A DNA stretch of 64,000 bases from Cyanophora paradoxa (GCA_004431415.1 QPMI01000106.1:1-64000), one strand, 5' to 3'; positions 12,129-24,784 are shown, numbered from the stretch's first letter. Notes: generated from the sequence alone by a model not told the origin. Translations and numbers: made by a program.

Positions 12129-14318
12129 AATGGCGCGCGAGCTTGAGGGCCGGGCGAAGCGGGCGCGCACGGCGGAGAATGAAGGCGAGCGAACTTCGCG
12201 CGTGTATGTCTCCGCTGATGATTGAGCGGCTCTCTCGTGCAGGCGACGCGGCGGAGGAGGGATCGAGGGGAGCGAAACGCGCATCCGCAGCAAAGAGGAG
12301 CGGAGCGGCAGCGGCATCAGTTGGTGTGCGGCTGCGCCCGGAGCTCGTCCGCGAACGCTCGATGGTTGACCTTGATCTATCGCAGGCGGTGGCAAGGCGG
12401 GCGCGGCTCGCGACGTGGATGCAGATCATATTGATGATTCGGCCGCGGGGAGCAGCGCCGGCGCCGCGGCAGCGGCGGCCAGCAACTGCTCGCTGGAAGC
12501 GTTGCCCGACGAGCTGCTGTCCCGCGTGATGTACCTGGCAGCGCAGCGCGACTGGGCCGTCAAGCCCATATGCGGCGGGCTTTCGCCGCTCGATCCGCAA
12601 GATTGCCGGCCCGACGTGCAGCTGCACCTTTTGTCGAAGCTGAAGGCAGTGTGCCGGCGGTTCCGGCGGATCGCCGAAGATCTAGACAGCAGCCGGTGGC
12701 GTTGCGTCGGACTGCGTGAGCCGAACGACGCGGCGGTGGAGCAGCTGCTGAAGCTGACGGAGAAGGCGCGGAAGGCCGTGCGGCGGATTCGCCTTCAGGG
12801 CGGCAGCGTCAGCCCAAACGGCCACCGGCGACTCTTTTCAGCGTTCCAGGGGCAGCTGACGGAGCTCCGCTTGCTCTACAAGGAACAGCACGGGACTGGC
12901 GCCCAGCTGTCTGGGGTTGGGGCCCTGAAGGGCATGGACAAGCTACGGAAGCTCTACATCGGGATCGACTATTCTGGCTGGAAGTGGCCGGAATTTCGAG
13001 ACCTCCCCTTCGTCGCGCGGCTCCCCACGCAGCCGCTGTCCATCATCAAATTCCTCCCAAACCTGAGGGTGCGCCTATCTATTCTGGCCGCCTAGTTATA
13101 TAATGCGCTGAGAAGAGAAGCCCATGCGTTTCTGGTGTCTTAGCTCGCCCACAGGCGCTCGAACTGGACATGCCCCTCCCCGTGTCGGTCCTGGAGGGGC
13201 TGACCCCGCTCGCCCCCACGCTTCGGGCTCTTTCGTTCAAGGCGGCGGTGTACCGCGACTCGCATGTGCAGCCCATTTCAGCGGCGGCAGCGTTCACGTC
13301 CCTGGAACGACTCTCGCTTTCCTTCTGGTCGGAAGTTAGCGGCAAGCAGCTCCACACGAAGGCAACTGCAGCGCATCTCCAGCCGCTGTGCGCCTTGCCA
13401 CAGCTCCGCGGTGAGCCTGCGCGTATTTGAGAGCTCTTACAATTTGTGTTTCTGACTTTAGTGCAGCTCTCGATCTTGCGTGCCGCCTGCAGTGGCTGGG
13501 CTTCCTGGAGAGCATGCCCGGCCTCGAGCATGCATCGATTGATCTGGAACAGATCAGCGATGCAGATGTCAAGGCTATGGCGTCCTCACACGCCCTGCGG
13601 TCGTTGGCTGTTCATTCTAGGAACGCTGACAGCCAGTACCGACGAACAGGCATCTCTTCGCGCTTGATGAGAACCATCGCCACGCTTCCATCCATCGAGG
13701 TGCAGCTGGCTGTTTCAGCGCAGTTCGCGGCTCGCTCATCTTGTATGCAGGCTGTGCACCTCGATGTGCACGTGAAAGAGCTCGAGACCCTCGCTGGAGC
13801 CCCCCTGGCCTGGTCCAACCTTCACAGGCTCCGCGTTGGCGTTGGCACCGACGAGATCCCCGGCGCATTTCTCGAGGTGCCTTCCAGGTTGCTCTAGATC
13901 TCCAACTCCGGATCATAAAATCATAAGCTGAATTATATGCTTCAATACAAGCTTTCTCTAAAGCCACCAAATCTTCCTTCCAAACTTTCGCACTTCTCAC
14001 TCTCACGCCCCGCCGCGTGTGCAGCGCCTGGCGTCGGACGCCCCGTCGCTCCGGGTTCTGGAGGTGGAGTCGCCCCTCCCCGTCTCCACAGACCTCGCCG
14101 CGATCTCGTCCCTGGACTACCTCCGCGAGCTTAGGGCGCGTTCAACGTTATAATTCCTCCCATCCACGCTCAACGTTGTAATTCTCCTGCAGATTACGAA
14201 AGGCGGCGGGGAAGGGCTGGGCCCCGTCCACCGCGGGCACCTCCGGTGCGTGCTGAAGACCACGCGCGTCGTCTTCGAGGACGAGGACGAGGGCGCCGGC
14301 GGGGCGCCCCCGGCGTAG
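12129..14318 (+). CDS. F-box/LRR protein 2
   Basis: Paralogue of F-box genes 1 and 3. Start MARELEGRAKRARTAE at 12129. Exons inferred: 12129-12184, 12243-about 12323, about 12387-13068, 13155-13410, 13467-13876, 14025-14135 and 14193-14318, ending in TAG. The F-box reads ALPDELLSRVMYLAAQRDW, followed by KAVCRRFRRIAED and then irregular leucine-rich repeats, e.g. LDMPLPVSVLEGLTPLAP. Intron 1 starts GCGAGC where paralogue 3 has GTGAGC at the same place, so a GC-AG intron is well supported. Other donors are GTGTGCGG, GTGCGCC, GTGAGCC, GTGCC and GCGCG. The last exon is short, basic then acidic. Expected role: ubiquitin-ligase adaptor. The substrate is unknown. Confidence 0.85.
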
Positions 14319-15061
14319 CGCCGCGGTCACAGGAGACGCGTAGCGCGAGCCGGACTCCTGGGCAGAGTGGCGGCCTCCTATCTTTGGGCCTCGAGGCGCG
14401 AAGCGCGAAGCACGGCGGGGCGCCGCCGGCGTAGCGCTGCCGGTGCAGAAGACGCGCGCCTCTGCTGTCCCCCGGCGTAGAGACAGCCTCGCGGCCGGCG
14501 CGGGCCGGGTCCGCGCCCCCGCCGTTTTCTTCGATCCCGAACTTTCTTCGATCCCGAACTTTCTTCGATCCCGAACTTTCTTCGATCCCGAGGCCGCCGG
14601 AGCAGAGGACGCGCGCCTCTGCTGTTCCCTCCTCCTTGTCCCCTCCGATCCCCTCCCTTCCATTTCTCCTCCGTCCCCTCCTGCATTGGAGCTAACGGAC
14701 GTCGGCTTGACTTCTTCTGTTCCATTAGCTGCAGTGCTCTTTCAATCTCTCTCTCTCTCTCTCTCTCTTCCGGAGCCGCCCCCCCGTCCCGCCCTTCTCC
14801 CGGTTGCCTCTTTTCTTTTCGGTTGCCGTCTCCGACTCTTCTGGCCGGGCTTGTCCCCTCTCATATCAGCTTTTATCTGTGGTGTATCTTTCTTCTTTGA
14901 TCATCTTTGAGATAGATGACCCCCTTTAATTATTAGCTTTTTTGGATCATGTAATGAAGGTTTCGTGGATTCGATGTCGTAGATTGCAGATTGTATTGGT
15001 GGATTTCGTGTAGTATCATAGTTGTATCTGAAAATAGAGCGCTAGCCGACCGCAGCGCTAG
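14319..15061. other. Convergent 3' regions of F-box gene 2 and the ankyrin-TIR gene
   Basis: No gene is seen. It contains a degenerate echo of the last F-box exon (the motif around cggcgtagcg recurs at 14309 and about 14425), a short tandem repeat, a (CT)n tract at about 14740-14770 and, from 14900 on, AT-richer DNA suited to 3' untranslated ends. Confidence 0.5.
14529..14592. repeat. 17-bp tandem repeat, about 3.7 copies
   Basis: Unit TTCTTCGATCCCGAACT is repeated head to tail with almost no divergence, downstream of F-box gene 2. Confidence 0.85.
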
Positions 15062-18000
15062 CTAGGCTGCTCCCGGGGACTGGGCCGAGAGCTCCGCCAG
15101 GTGGCGCCGAGCCGCCTCCAGGCGCCCCCGCGCCTCCTCCAGCTCGGCCGGCACCGGCCCCGCCCCCGGCGAGGCCGGCCGTCCTTCCTCGGGGGAAATC
15201 GAGGCCGGTGGCGGCCCCAGCAGCGACAGAGACTCGAGAAGCGCCTCCACGTTCTGTACCCGGGCCGTCTTTGGGGGGGGTTGGGGGGAGGATGTCGAGG
15301 AGGGGTACGGCACCGCGAGGAGGGCGACGTTGCCGCGGGCGAGGAACGCGAACGAAGGGCCCCCCGCCAGAAGATCGTCCGGGCCCTGCAGGGGAGGGGG
15401 GTGGGGGGGAGGGGGGGGGAAGGGATCGGATGGCGGGGGGTACATGGCGAAAGATGAGGGGTACGCACCTGGACGTCGGAGAGGAGGGCGGGTACGACGG
15501 GTCGCTTGTTCACCTCGCAGAGCTGCGGGGTACGCGATTCAGGAGACGGAAAAGGAATAAGTGGGCGCTGGGGGGGTACCTGGAGGCGGCCGCGGAGCGC
15601 CGGGTCGGCGACTGCGGCCGGGGAGAGGAGGGGTACGAAGGCCGCGCAGCGGACGGCCGCGCGCGCGTCCGCGTTCTCGTCGCGCTGTACCCCCTGGGGC
15701 GGGCCGTTGGGTGGGAGAAAAGGGGCGCCGCGGGGACTCAAACCGGGGCGGGGCACTCGGCCCAGCAGGGGACCCGCCGGTGCCTCAGGCCGCGAACGAA
15801 GCGCAGTCCAAACTCCGCGTCCTAAAAATAGCGTCGGTCTCGAACCGGGGTACCGGGATCGAGCGGGTTACGGGGCCGGACCGATGGGGAGCACCAGACG
15901 AAGACGAAGGGGTCGGGACCGTCCAGGTCGCAGCTGAGGCGGTACGTGAATCGGGGAGGGGGGTACGGGGGTACGGGGCTGACCGGGCCTCGGGGGATGA
16001 AGCGAGCTCGGCGGCGGCTCCCTCCGCGCTGCCGGCGCCCTCGCCGCCCGTCGCGCCCGCCACGCGCTGCGACCCTCCGAGGTGAGCGGGCGGGGGTACG
16101 GGAATGGTGGACGGGGGATGAAGCGCCTGGGAGAGCGTGAGCGCGAAGGCGTACAGCCCCTGCTCGAAGAGCTCGTCCCTGGGGGCGGCGTCAGCGAGGG
16201 GTACAGGAAATCGAGGAAGGGTCGTCGGGAGGGGGGAGGGGAGGGGCCGGGGGGGGACGCGCGTGGAAAAGTCCGCGAACTGCATCATGAGGAGGGCGCC
16301 CTGCAGCTCGTCGTCCAGCTGCGCCTGCGGGGCCTTTTTTCAGAGGCGGCGCCTATTTTTAGATTGGGGGCGGGGCCCCCTGCCCTGTTTTTAGCCGGCC
16401 CTACCTTGGCCTTCCAGACGGGGAAGACCTCCCGGCCTAAGGCGCGGGCCGCGCCGAGCTCGGCCCGGCACCGCCGCGACCCGACCGAGGCCGGGCTCAC
16501 CAGCAGCAGCAGCGCCTGCGCCCGCCGGAGCGGCGAGCCGTCCTACAGCGAGGATGAGGGGGGGGGGGGAGGGGGGGGGGAGGGGGGGGGGAGGCGCGCG
16601 TCCTTGGGGGTGCCCCACTCCTTTGGATCGAGCAGCTGCGCGGGGTACACGCGGGTGAGGCGCGGGGGGCTCGGCGGGGGCCGCCAACGCGGCCCTGCCA
16701 GGCTGCGCACCCAGCACTGCGGCCGGCGTCAGTCAGGGCGAGTTAGACACGGGGGTACACCACGCACGGTTACGTGGTGGGCCTCGAGTGCGTCGCGGAG
16801 CTTCTTCGCGAACGAAAGGTCCTCCTGTACGTAGCTGGGGGTACAGAGTTTACCACCGGGATACGCAAATCGGAAGCACGGGGAGGGGGTACCTGATGTA
16901 GGCGTCCCGGAGGCCGGCGGCGCGCTTCAGCTCGGCCTGGAGGTCGGGGGAAGGGTTATGGAGGGGGTACAGGGCGTCTGGGGGGGTACGCGCGCCTGGA
17001 AGGCGACGTCGGGGTGCGCTCGGACGACCATTCGGCGGGCGGTCCCCTCTCCCACGACCCGCGCGGCGTCCGCCCCTGGGTACAGCGTTTGCATGGTCTT
17101 GGCATTGTAGGGGTGCGGACGAACTGCGGGGCCGCAGGGGTACAGCGCGCACCTTTCTGTATGAGGGCTGTGCAGACGTCGAGCATCGCCGGCCCGTGAC
17201 GCACGGCGTGGTAGAGGGGCGTACCCCCCGACTCGTCCGGCGCGCTGCGGGTCGGATTACATCGGATCAAATTCCGTTAGAACGGGATCGGATCGGAGCG
17301 GCTCACTCGACGTTCTGGGCAGCGGCGGCGAGGCGGAGGCAGGCGAGTCGGAACCCGCCCCGGGCAGCCGCCTGCAGCGCAGCCTCCGGGCCCGCCGGTA
17401 CCCCCCCGGCGCCCTCCATCCGCCCCTCGGCCTCCAGCACCTTCCTGTACCCCTGTTACGGGGGTACGCCCCACTCCGAAGGGAAGGAGAACGCTCGCCT
17501 GAACTCGGAGACGATGGACTTCGCCGTCGGGTCACGGTGATCTTTCTCCAGGAGCGATCCCCCGAGATCCCTGGGAAGCGTGACGCGCGTCCCGGACGGA
17601 CGGAGAGGGGATACAGGGGCAACCCGCACTTGCGGCGGCTGCGCGAGTTCTCCTCGAGGTCGGAGGGGTGCAGCTTCCCGTCGCAGTGGAGCACCAGGTC
17701 CAGGCACGCCCTGCGCGACCGGCGGCTCGAATGCTGTACCCCCCCTCGAATTCGGCTCCCAGGAGCGCACCGCAGCTGCTGGACGGCCTCGTCCTTTCCG
17801 AACGCCTTCGCGGCGGTCAAAAAGCTGTATGTACCCCGCCGGTCCCGGCCGTCAGCGGGGGTACGTAAACGCCAGGCAAAAAAGCGCGGGGGGGTAGACC
17901 TGGCGGCGGCGCCCTTGAGTTCCGGGATGGAGCCGGGCTTGCCGTACGGGCTCGGCTCGTGCCGCTCCGCCGCGGGGCGGGGGGCCCCGGGGCGGCCCCA

Positions 18001-21000
18001 CTCCTCCACCTGAAGCTCCAGCACCCGTCTGCCGCCCCGCCGCTTTCGGATGGAACCGGGCGTATCCCCCCCCCAACACCGCTCCCCGTGGGGTACTACG
18101 TACGTGCGGAGCCTGAGGGTACCGGCCGCGACGAGGTCCCCCGGCACAGTCGTAGCCCCCCGGTCCAGAAGCATCCTGGGGGGGGGGTACGGGGAGAGGC
18201 GCTCGGTCCCGGGGTACAGCAGGACCGGGCTCAAGAGACAGCGCTGCGCGCGCACTCGGGGATCTCGGGGGGTACGGGCTTGCGGCCGTCGCTCATGTCG
18301 GGCACGTGGAGGGCCATCGAGAGGGCCGACTCGACCGGCCGCTTCCACTTAGCCTCCCGCTCGCTCTCCCCCACAGGCGCCCTGCTCGCGCCTCGGCCTC
18401 GGGACTCGACGCCAGAGATAATATAAGTCGAGGAATTGCTTACCCCTCGCGGCACCCGCGCGGGTCGGCCCCAGCCTCCAGAAGCAGTCGGCAGATTTCC
18501 GTGTTCGGGTTCCTGTACCCGCGTCGGGCTCGCCGGCTGGAAGGGGGAGGGAAGGTGGAAGGGGGGTACGCTACGCACGAGTAAATGTTGCAGACGAGGG
18601 CGCTGCCGAGGCCGGGGACCTGGGGGTACGCCATATTTTGGGTGGAGCGAACGAAGCGGAGGGAGCGGAGGGGGGTACGGCGCACGCTGAAGGAGGGGTC
18701 ACCCCCCCGGGAGAGGAGGTACCGGATAAACTCGAGGGGGCGGGGCTTGACGTCCATGCAGGGGCCGCCCCCGGGGGGCGCCGCTGGATCAGATCAGATC
18801 AGATCAGATCAAATCGGATCGGATCGGATCAGATCAGATCAGATCTGAGCCGGGCGCACATCGGCAGCCGCCGCAGGCGATGGTGAAGGGGGATCCGTAG
18901 TAGCTCGGGGCGTTGAGGTCGGCCCCCGCGTCCAGAAGGAACCTAAGTCGAAGGCGAGGCGATGAGAGGGAATTCGGGCGCGGGCGCGAGAGGGGGAGGG
19001 GCTCGCGGGGCGCGCCTCACGTAGTCCTCGGGGGCCGAGCAGTTCATCGCGCGCGTGAGGGGCGTCTGACGAGAAAGAGAGAGAGACACACACATAAGAA
19101 AGACAGACAGGGAGAGAAAGGAGAAGGGACGGAGCGCTCGCTCGCTCGCTTAACGTTATAAAAGGAGGAGGAGGAAGGACGATATAGAAAGGACGATAGA
19201 TAGGAGGGAAGAAGAAACGACGGAGCGCTCGCTCGCTTAACCTTATAAAAGAAAGATGTATAAGCAGTTCAGGAGGGAAAGCAAAGAGAGGATAGAGAGA
19301 GGGAAAGGAGAAGGGACGGGGCGCTCGTTCGCTCGCTTAACCTTATAAGAAAGATAGATAGATAGATAGATAGATACGCTATATGTAGTTATAAGAAAGA
19401 AAGATAGACATAGGAGGGAAAGAAGGAACCTGGCCGAGCGAGTCCGGCGCGTTGATGCGCCCGCCGGCCGCGAGCAGGGCCTGCACCGCGGGGATCGTTA
19501 CATAAGACACAAGGTACATAAGATCGTTACATATATATGTATAAGACGCAAGGGATATGGCGAAGCGCAGAAACACGCGCACCTGCACGGCGGGGACCGG
19601 CAGCGGCTTGAGGACCGAGCTCCCGCCTGAGAAAGATCCATTAAGATCTATTAAGAAGCCGGAGAAATCTATTATCAAGATACACTATGATCTATTAAGA
19701 AGCGGCTCGAGGACCGAGCTCCCGCCTGAGAAAGATCTATTAAGATCTATTAAGAAGCCGGAGAAATCTATTATCAAGATCCACTAAGATCTATTAAGAA
19801 GCGGCTCGAGGACCGAGCTCCCGCCTGAGAAAGATCTATTAAGATCTATTAAGAAGCCGGAGAAATCTGTTATCAAGATCCATTAAGATCTATTAAGAAG
19901 CGGCTCGAGGAAGGAGCTCCCGCCTGAGAAAGAAGACGGAAGGAAGGCGGGAGAGCGCGCGAGCGTGAGACCGAATCGAGCAGCCTTAGCAGCCATTAAC
20001 AATTATGCTGAAGCTTTATAGAATTATTATGAAGCGTTGCGTTATATAGTTATAAGAGGAACCGCAGGGCCGGCCCTGGGCCTGGGAGTCGCCGCCTTTA
20101 GAGAACTATATATTATGGAGCCCTACGCCCCAGAATATGCTGAAGCTTTAGAAAACTATATATTATGGAGCCCTTCGTTTTATAAGAGGAGGGCGCAGGC
20201 AGGGCACCGTTGTTTTCGCCGCAGGCGAGCTGCAGGGCCGAGGGCCCTCCCCCGTCCCGCACCCGCGGCTTGGGCCGCCTGTTCGGGTCCGCCCCCGCGC
20301 GCAGCAGGGCCCTGGGGATCGGCAGCGTAACGTAACGTAAGAGGAAACGCGAAGTCGAATTCGAACGAGAAAGGGCGCGAGGGGGGGGGGCTGCTAATTA
20401 ATAGCAGATTTAATACTAGACTATCACCTGCTAGTAAAAAACCTAAAGAGATGGTACGTCTGCACAATCTGAAGGAGGATGCGCTGATCATGAAGCTTTA
20501 GAAAATTACTATTATGGAGCCCTATGTTATGCTATGGAGCCCGCCGAGTCGAACGAGAAATTAATTAAAGAGCGCACGGGAGGAGCCAGGCGTGTTGCTG
20601 GTCCGCGCCGTCCTCGTCCCCGCCCCCCGCCTTGGCGAGGAGCTCGATGGCGGCCGTGAGGGGCAGGTTCCCGCCGGCGCCCTCCTTGTTCGGGTCGGCC
20701 CCGCGCTCCAGCAGCAGCCTGCGCGCCGGCTCCGAGACGTCAGGCCGAGGCGAGGCATGATAAGCCTTCTCTGCTTGACAAAGAGTGATCGAATGAAGCC
20801 GATCTATGAAGAAGACAGAAACAGGCCGGGCTCGAAACTCGCCTGACGAAGGCCTCGGGGAGGGCGAAGCGGACGGCGAGGGTCAGGGGCGTCCCCTGCG
20901 GTCCCTCCCCGTTCACGTCCGCCCCCAGCTCCACCAGCGCCCTGGCGGGGGGAGGGGGGGGAGGGGGGGGGGGGTGAGAAGCGAAGCGAAGGGGAGGTGA

Positions 21001-24000
21001 GGGATGGGGAGGGGAGGGATGGAGGGGTACCGCGCCGCCGGCTCGCCCCTGGCGCGGTGGCTCGCGATCGCGACGACGAGCGGCGGGTCGCCGGCCTGCC
21101 CCGCCCGCCCGCCCGCTCAGAGGGGGGGGTACGTGGCGGGTGGGGGGTACGCGCGCCTTGTCCTTCGCGTTGACGTCGACGCCGCCGCGGACCAGCACAC
21201 TGCGGGGCGCGGGGCGCGGGGCGCGGGGGGTGAGGCAGGGGTGATCCGGAGCTCGGATTCTTTTGAGTGGTTCAGAAGAGTGAAGGCAAGAGGCATAAGA
21301 GCAAGAGACATAATACCCCAACGATAATAATTCGACCCGGGCGGGGCGGCGGGCGGCGGGGCGGGGCGGGGCGGGGCGGGGCGTGGCGGGGCGGGGCGCG
21401 CCCGAGGAGCTCGAGGCGGGCGGCGTCGAAGGAGGGACGCTCTCCCGACAAGGAGAGGGCCACGTGCAGCTGCGTCCTCTGCGAGCGATGAGAAGAAGAA
21501 GAAGAAGGGGGGGGGGGGTACCGCACCCTGTCGACGACGCGGTCGTTCGCCGTGTCGATCTGCGGCCGCCGCGGGTCCGCCCCGCGCCTGTACCCGTCCG
21601 CCGCGCCCGTTCAGCCGGGCCGAGGAGGGGGTCGAGGAGGGGTAGAGGAGGAGGGGGAAGGGGGGTACGCGCTCGATGAGGAGCCGGACGACGTTCGGAT
21701 CCCCCGCCTCCACGGCGTAGTCCAGAGGGGTACGCGATACCAGGTTCGCCGCGTTCGGGTCGGCCCCGGGGGACTCCAGCAGCGGCCTGGCGGGGAGAAG
21801 GGAGGGCGGGGGGCGGGTTGAGCTTGGAGCCGGAGGGGCGCGGGCCGGGGGGTACGGTATCACCTCACGACGTCCACGGGCATGCCAGCGCGAACGGCCA
21901 CGTGGAGGGGGGTATTCCCCAGAACGTCCGCCGCGGCGGCCGCCTCCGGGTAGTGCAGGAGCAGCCTGGGGGTACGTCTTCGAACGCGCCCGGCGCCGGC
22001 GACGGGAAAAGGATTCGAGGGGGGTACGCGCCCGACGGTCTCGCGGCGGCGGTGCGCGAGGAGGTCCCAGAGCCATTGGGCCGCAGCGGCCCCGTCCGGG
22101 TCCTCGGGGGGTACGGTTACGGGCCGGATCCGCGTCCGGTCCGGGTGGGCGAGCGAGTCGTAGTTGCTGATCATGACGGGGGCGCCACGTTAGACGAAGG
22201 CGGTTGAGAAGGGGAAGGGGGGGGATACCGGCTTGGCTCGTCGGCCTTCCTTCGGCCGCCATCCAGATACCTGAGGGGTACGGCTTTGATGAGAGGGGCA
22301 GAACCCGGGGGGCTACGGGACCGGGAGGGGGTTACGCGGCGAGGGCGACGTGGAGGGGTGTAGCCCCCCGGGCGTCGTGGGCTGAGGGGCGGGCGCCCAG
22401 CTGGGTACGCGATTTCAGTGGGACGCGGACGAAGGGGGGTACGGAATCGAACCTCGAGGAGGAGGTGAACGCAGGCGGCGTCGCCACGGGAGGCGGCGGC
22501 GTGCAGGGGAGTACCCCCCTGGCCCCCGATGAACTTTGTTCGCACGCTCACCCCGGCCGCCGCCAGCGCCCTGCGGCCCCCGCCGTCGCGTTATCGTGAG
22601 CCTCGGAACGAATTAAAGGACCTCGGCGGGATTCGAACCGGAGGATTTCGAGGTGGCCGCCCTCGGCGGCCTTGTACGCGCTGGCCACGCGGCACGGGGC
22701 CAGGTCCGCTCCGGACGAGAGCAGCAGCCTAAACAGCAGAGAGAGCGCGGTTGAGCGTTAGGTGAGGGGAGTGCCTTAGCCTAGTGGAGGGGTACATGCG
22801 CACTGGAGGACTTGGGCGTGGCCCCCGGCGCAGGCCGCTTCCACTGGGCTCTGCCCCTCCTCCCCCGCCGCCCCTTCGGCGGCCGCGAGGCGCCCGAGGA
22901 GGTACCGGCACGCCTCCACGTGGCCCCTCCCCGATGCCTCCCGCAGCGCCCGGCGCCGCGCCGCCGCCAGCAGCTGCGGCCCCGCCCCATCCCCGTCCCT
23001 CGAGCCCGCCGCCGCCGCCGCCGCCCTCTCGTCTAGGTACCTGGTGGAGCCATCAGGGCGGGAATTCGAAGAGGCGCGTGTAGGAGGGGGGATACAGCAT
23101 ACTTCAACGCGTCGACGTGGCCGTTGCGGGCGGCGCAGGCGAGGGGCGGCCCGAGGGAGGGGTGCGGGGCGGAGGGGTCGTGCCCCGCCTCCTCCACGAG
23201 GTACCGAAGGGACGCCAGGCGCGCGGCGAGCGCCGCCCCGTGCAGGGCGCCCTCGCCCTCCCCTGAGCGGAGCGCGGCGGGGGCGCGCTCCAGGGCGAGC
23301 CGCAGGGCGGCGGGGTCCCCCCCCTCCCCCGCCGCCCGCAGCACCCCCCGCCACTCCTTCTCCCCCGCCTGCGCCCCGCTCCCCTCCCAGCCGTCCAGCA
23401 GCAGCTGGGGGGTACGTCAGCTCGGGGGGGGGGGGGGGTTGGCGGGGGGTACGGGCGCGCCTGGAGGAGTGCGGCGCCCCCCGAGCGGGCGGCGGCCTCC
23501 ACCGCCGCCGCGTACCGCGCCAGGCCGCCCTTCCTGTCGTCGTACCCTGCCGGGCCGTCAGGGAGGGGGGCGGAGGGAGGGGGTACAGGGATTGATTGCG
23601 GGGGTAGAGGCGCGCCGGACTTTTCCCGGAGGAGGCGGCGGGCGGTATCGAGGTCCCCCAGCTGCGCGGCCTACCCCCGGCTCGAGAGAGGGGGGGAGGG
23701 GGAGGGGGGCGAAGCGTGGGGGGGCTACCCGATGGAGGGCGCGCCACGGGGCGGGGTACAGGTGCTCCAGGGAGGCCCCGCCCTCGATCAGGCGCCTAAG
23801 AGAGGTCAGATCGGGGGGTGAGCGGAGCCAACGGGGGTACGGGCGCACAGGGCGGCGTCGGCGTGGCCGGCGGAGAGGGCGTAAAAGAGAGCGGTGCGGC
23901 CGGCGCGGTCCACGGCGGCGGGGTCCGCGCCCCGGTCGAGCAGCTGCGCGCACGCCCGCGCGTCGCCGGCCGCCGCCGCCGAGATGAGCGCCGTCCGCCC

Positions 24001-24240
24001 GTCCGGCCCCCGGGCGTACGCGTCGGCGCCGGAGCCCGCGGCCGAGCTCGAGGGCGCCGGCTGCGCCGTGCGGATCGGGGGCAGCGGGCCCGACATCGGC
24101 GCTGCCGACGGCCGCGGGCTCGGATGCTCCACGGGTGCCGATCCCTGGGTCGGAGGTGCCGGCGGCGGCTTTGATCGGAGGATGTGAGCGGCCGAGAAGT
24201 TGACGCGGCGGCGGGAGAGGCGCGTGCACGCACCCTCCGC
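15062..24240 (-). CDS. Giant ankyrin-repeat protein with two C-terminal TIR-like domains
   Basis: A many-exon gene read from about 24240 to a TAG at 15062. Ankyrin units visible in order include GRTALFYALSAGHADAAL (23.9 kb), GRGHVEACRYLLGRL, AAEGGHLEILR, TPLHAAASRGDAACVHLLLE, NTPLHVAVRAGMPVDVV, TPLDYAVEAGDPNVVRLLIE, LLLERGADPNKEGAGG, RALLRAGADPNRR, ALLAAGGRINAPDSLGQ and LLDAGADLNAPSYYGSPF. A TIR domain follows at about 16840-16270: SYVQEDLSFAKKLRDALEAH, then LLLVSPASVGSRRCRAEL, then REVFPVW. The Glu in CRAEL sits where the catalytic Glu of NAD-cleaving TIRs lies. A second, weaker TIR-like unit (AFVPLLSPAAV, then NKRPVVPALL) lies at 15680-15460. The end is coiled-coil-like. It could be two adjacent genes. 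The 5' exon is not certain. Confidence 0.75.
18784..18845. repeat. 5-bp GATCA/GATCG tandem tract in an ankyrin-gene intron
   Basis: Runs of GATCA and GATCG units fill the intron between the exon coding LLDAGADLNAPSYYGS and the exon coding EFIRYLLSRGGDPSF. Similar to the GATC tract in the cyclase intron. Confidence 0.85.
19602..19930. repeat. 99-bp tandem repeat carrying duplicated splice acceptors
   Basis: About 3.3 copies with period 99 (gaccgagc at 19613, 19712 and 19811, and a variant at 19910). Read on the minus strand, each unit contains TTTCTCAG followed by GCGGGAGCTCGG, which is the 3' splice site and first codons of the exon coding GGSSVLKPLPVPAVQ, so the intron now holds spare acceptors upstream of the used one. 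Confidence 0.8.
19940..20560. other. AT-richer intron and repeat stretch within the ankyrin gene
   Basis: Contains one ankyrin exon (about 20325-20195, minus strand, coding RALLRAGADPNRR) set among at least three copies of a repeat with gctgaagctttagaaaactat and ctatattatggagccc (about 20001-20040, 20100-20175 and 20490-20540). No other gene is seen. Confidence 0.6.
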
Positions 24241-24784
24241 TCACGCGTCGCTCCTCAACTGTGGCGGTGGTGCACTGCGACTGGCGCTCGCCGGCTGCGG
24301 ATCCGGAAGCGGAGAATCAGCGCAGCCGCGACGGCGCGCGCCGTGCGCGGGCCGGGCTCTAGCTAGCCGGAGTGAGCGGATGCTCGCTCGTGATGGATAG
24401 CTAAAGCGAGGCAAGAGAGAGCGGCAGAGGCGAGGCCTGGCCTGGCGGAATGTTTGCAATTGCAATTGATGCGCTCTACGTCTCTACGAGCAAAGGGCCG
24501 GGCGCACGGGCGCCGCCGGTCACAGCGGCAACGCGCGCACAGCTAGCTTCCGTTTCGCTCTCGCGTGCCAACCTCCCAAAAGACACGGAGGAATCCGTTC
24601 GGAGCCCCAGGCGTCACGAACCGCGCGCGGCGGCTCGGCGAGATCGCGCACCTTCAAGCCACTTGTTTCGATCTTAAGGAGCAGCTGCAGCTCTCCCGGG
24701 CCCCGGCTGGCCCGACTTCGAGATGTCGGCGTACCCGCAGCGAGCTCGATCCCCCCGAAAAAGTCCGCGAAAACTCGAAATCAA

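Noticed and set aside
22610-22700. tRNA-like T-arm (GGTTCGAATCCC) on the minus strand
   Set aside because: It falls at an intron start directly after the ankyrin exon coding GGHLEILR. No D-arm, anticodon arm or acceptor stem can be formed.
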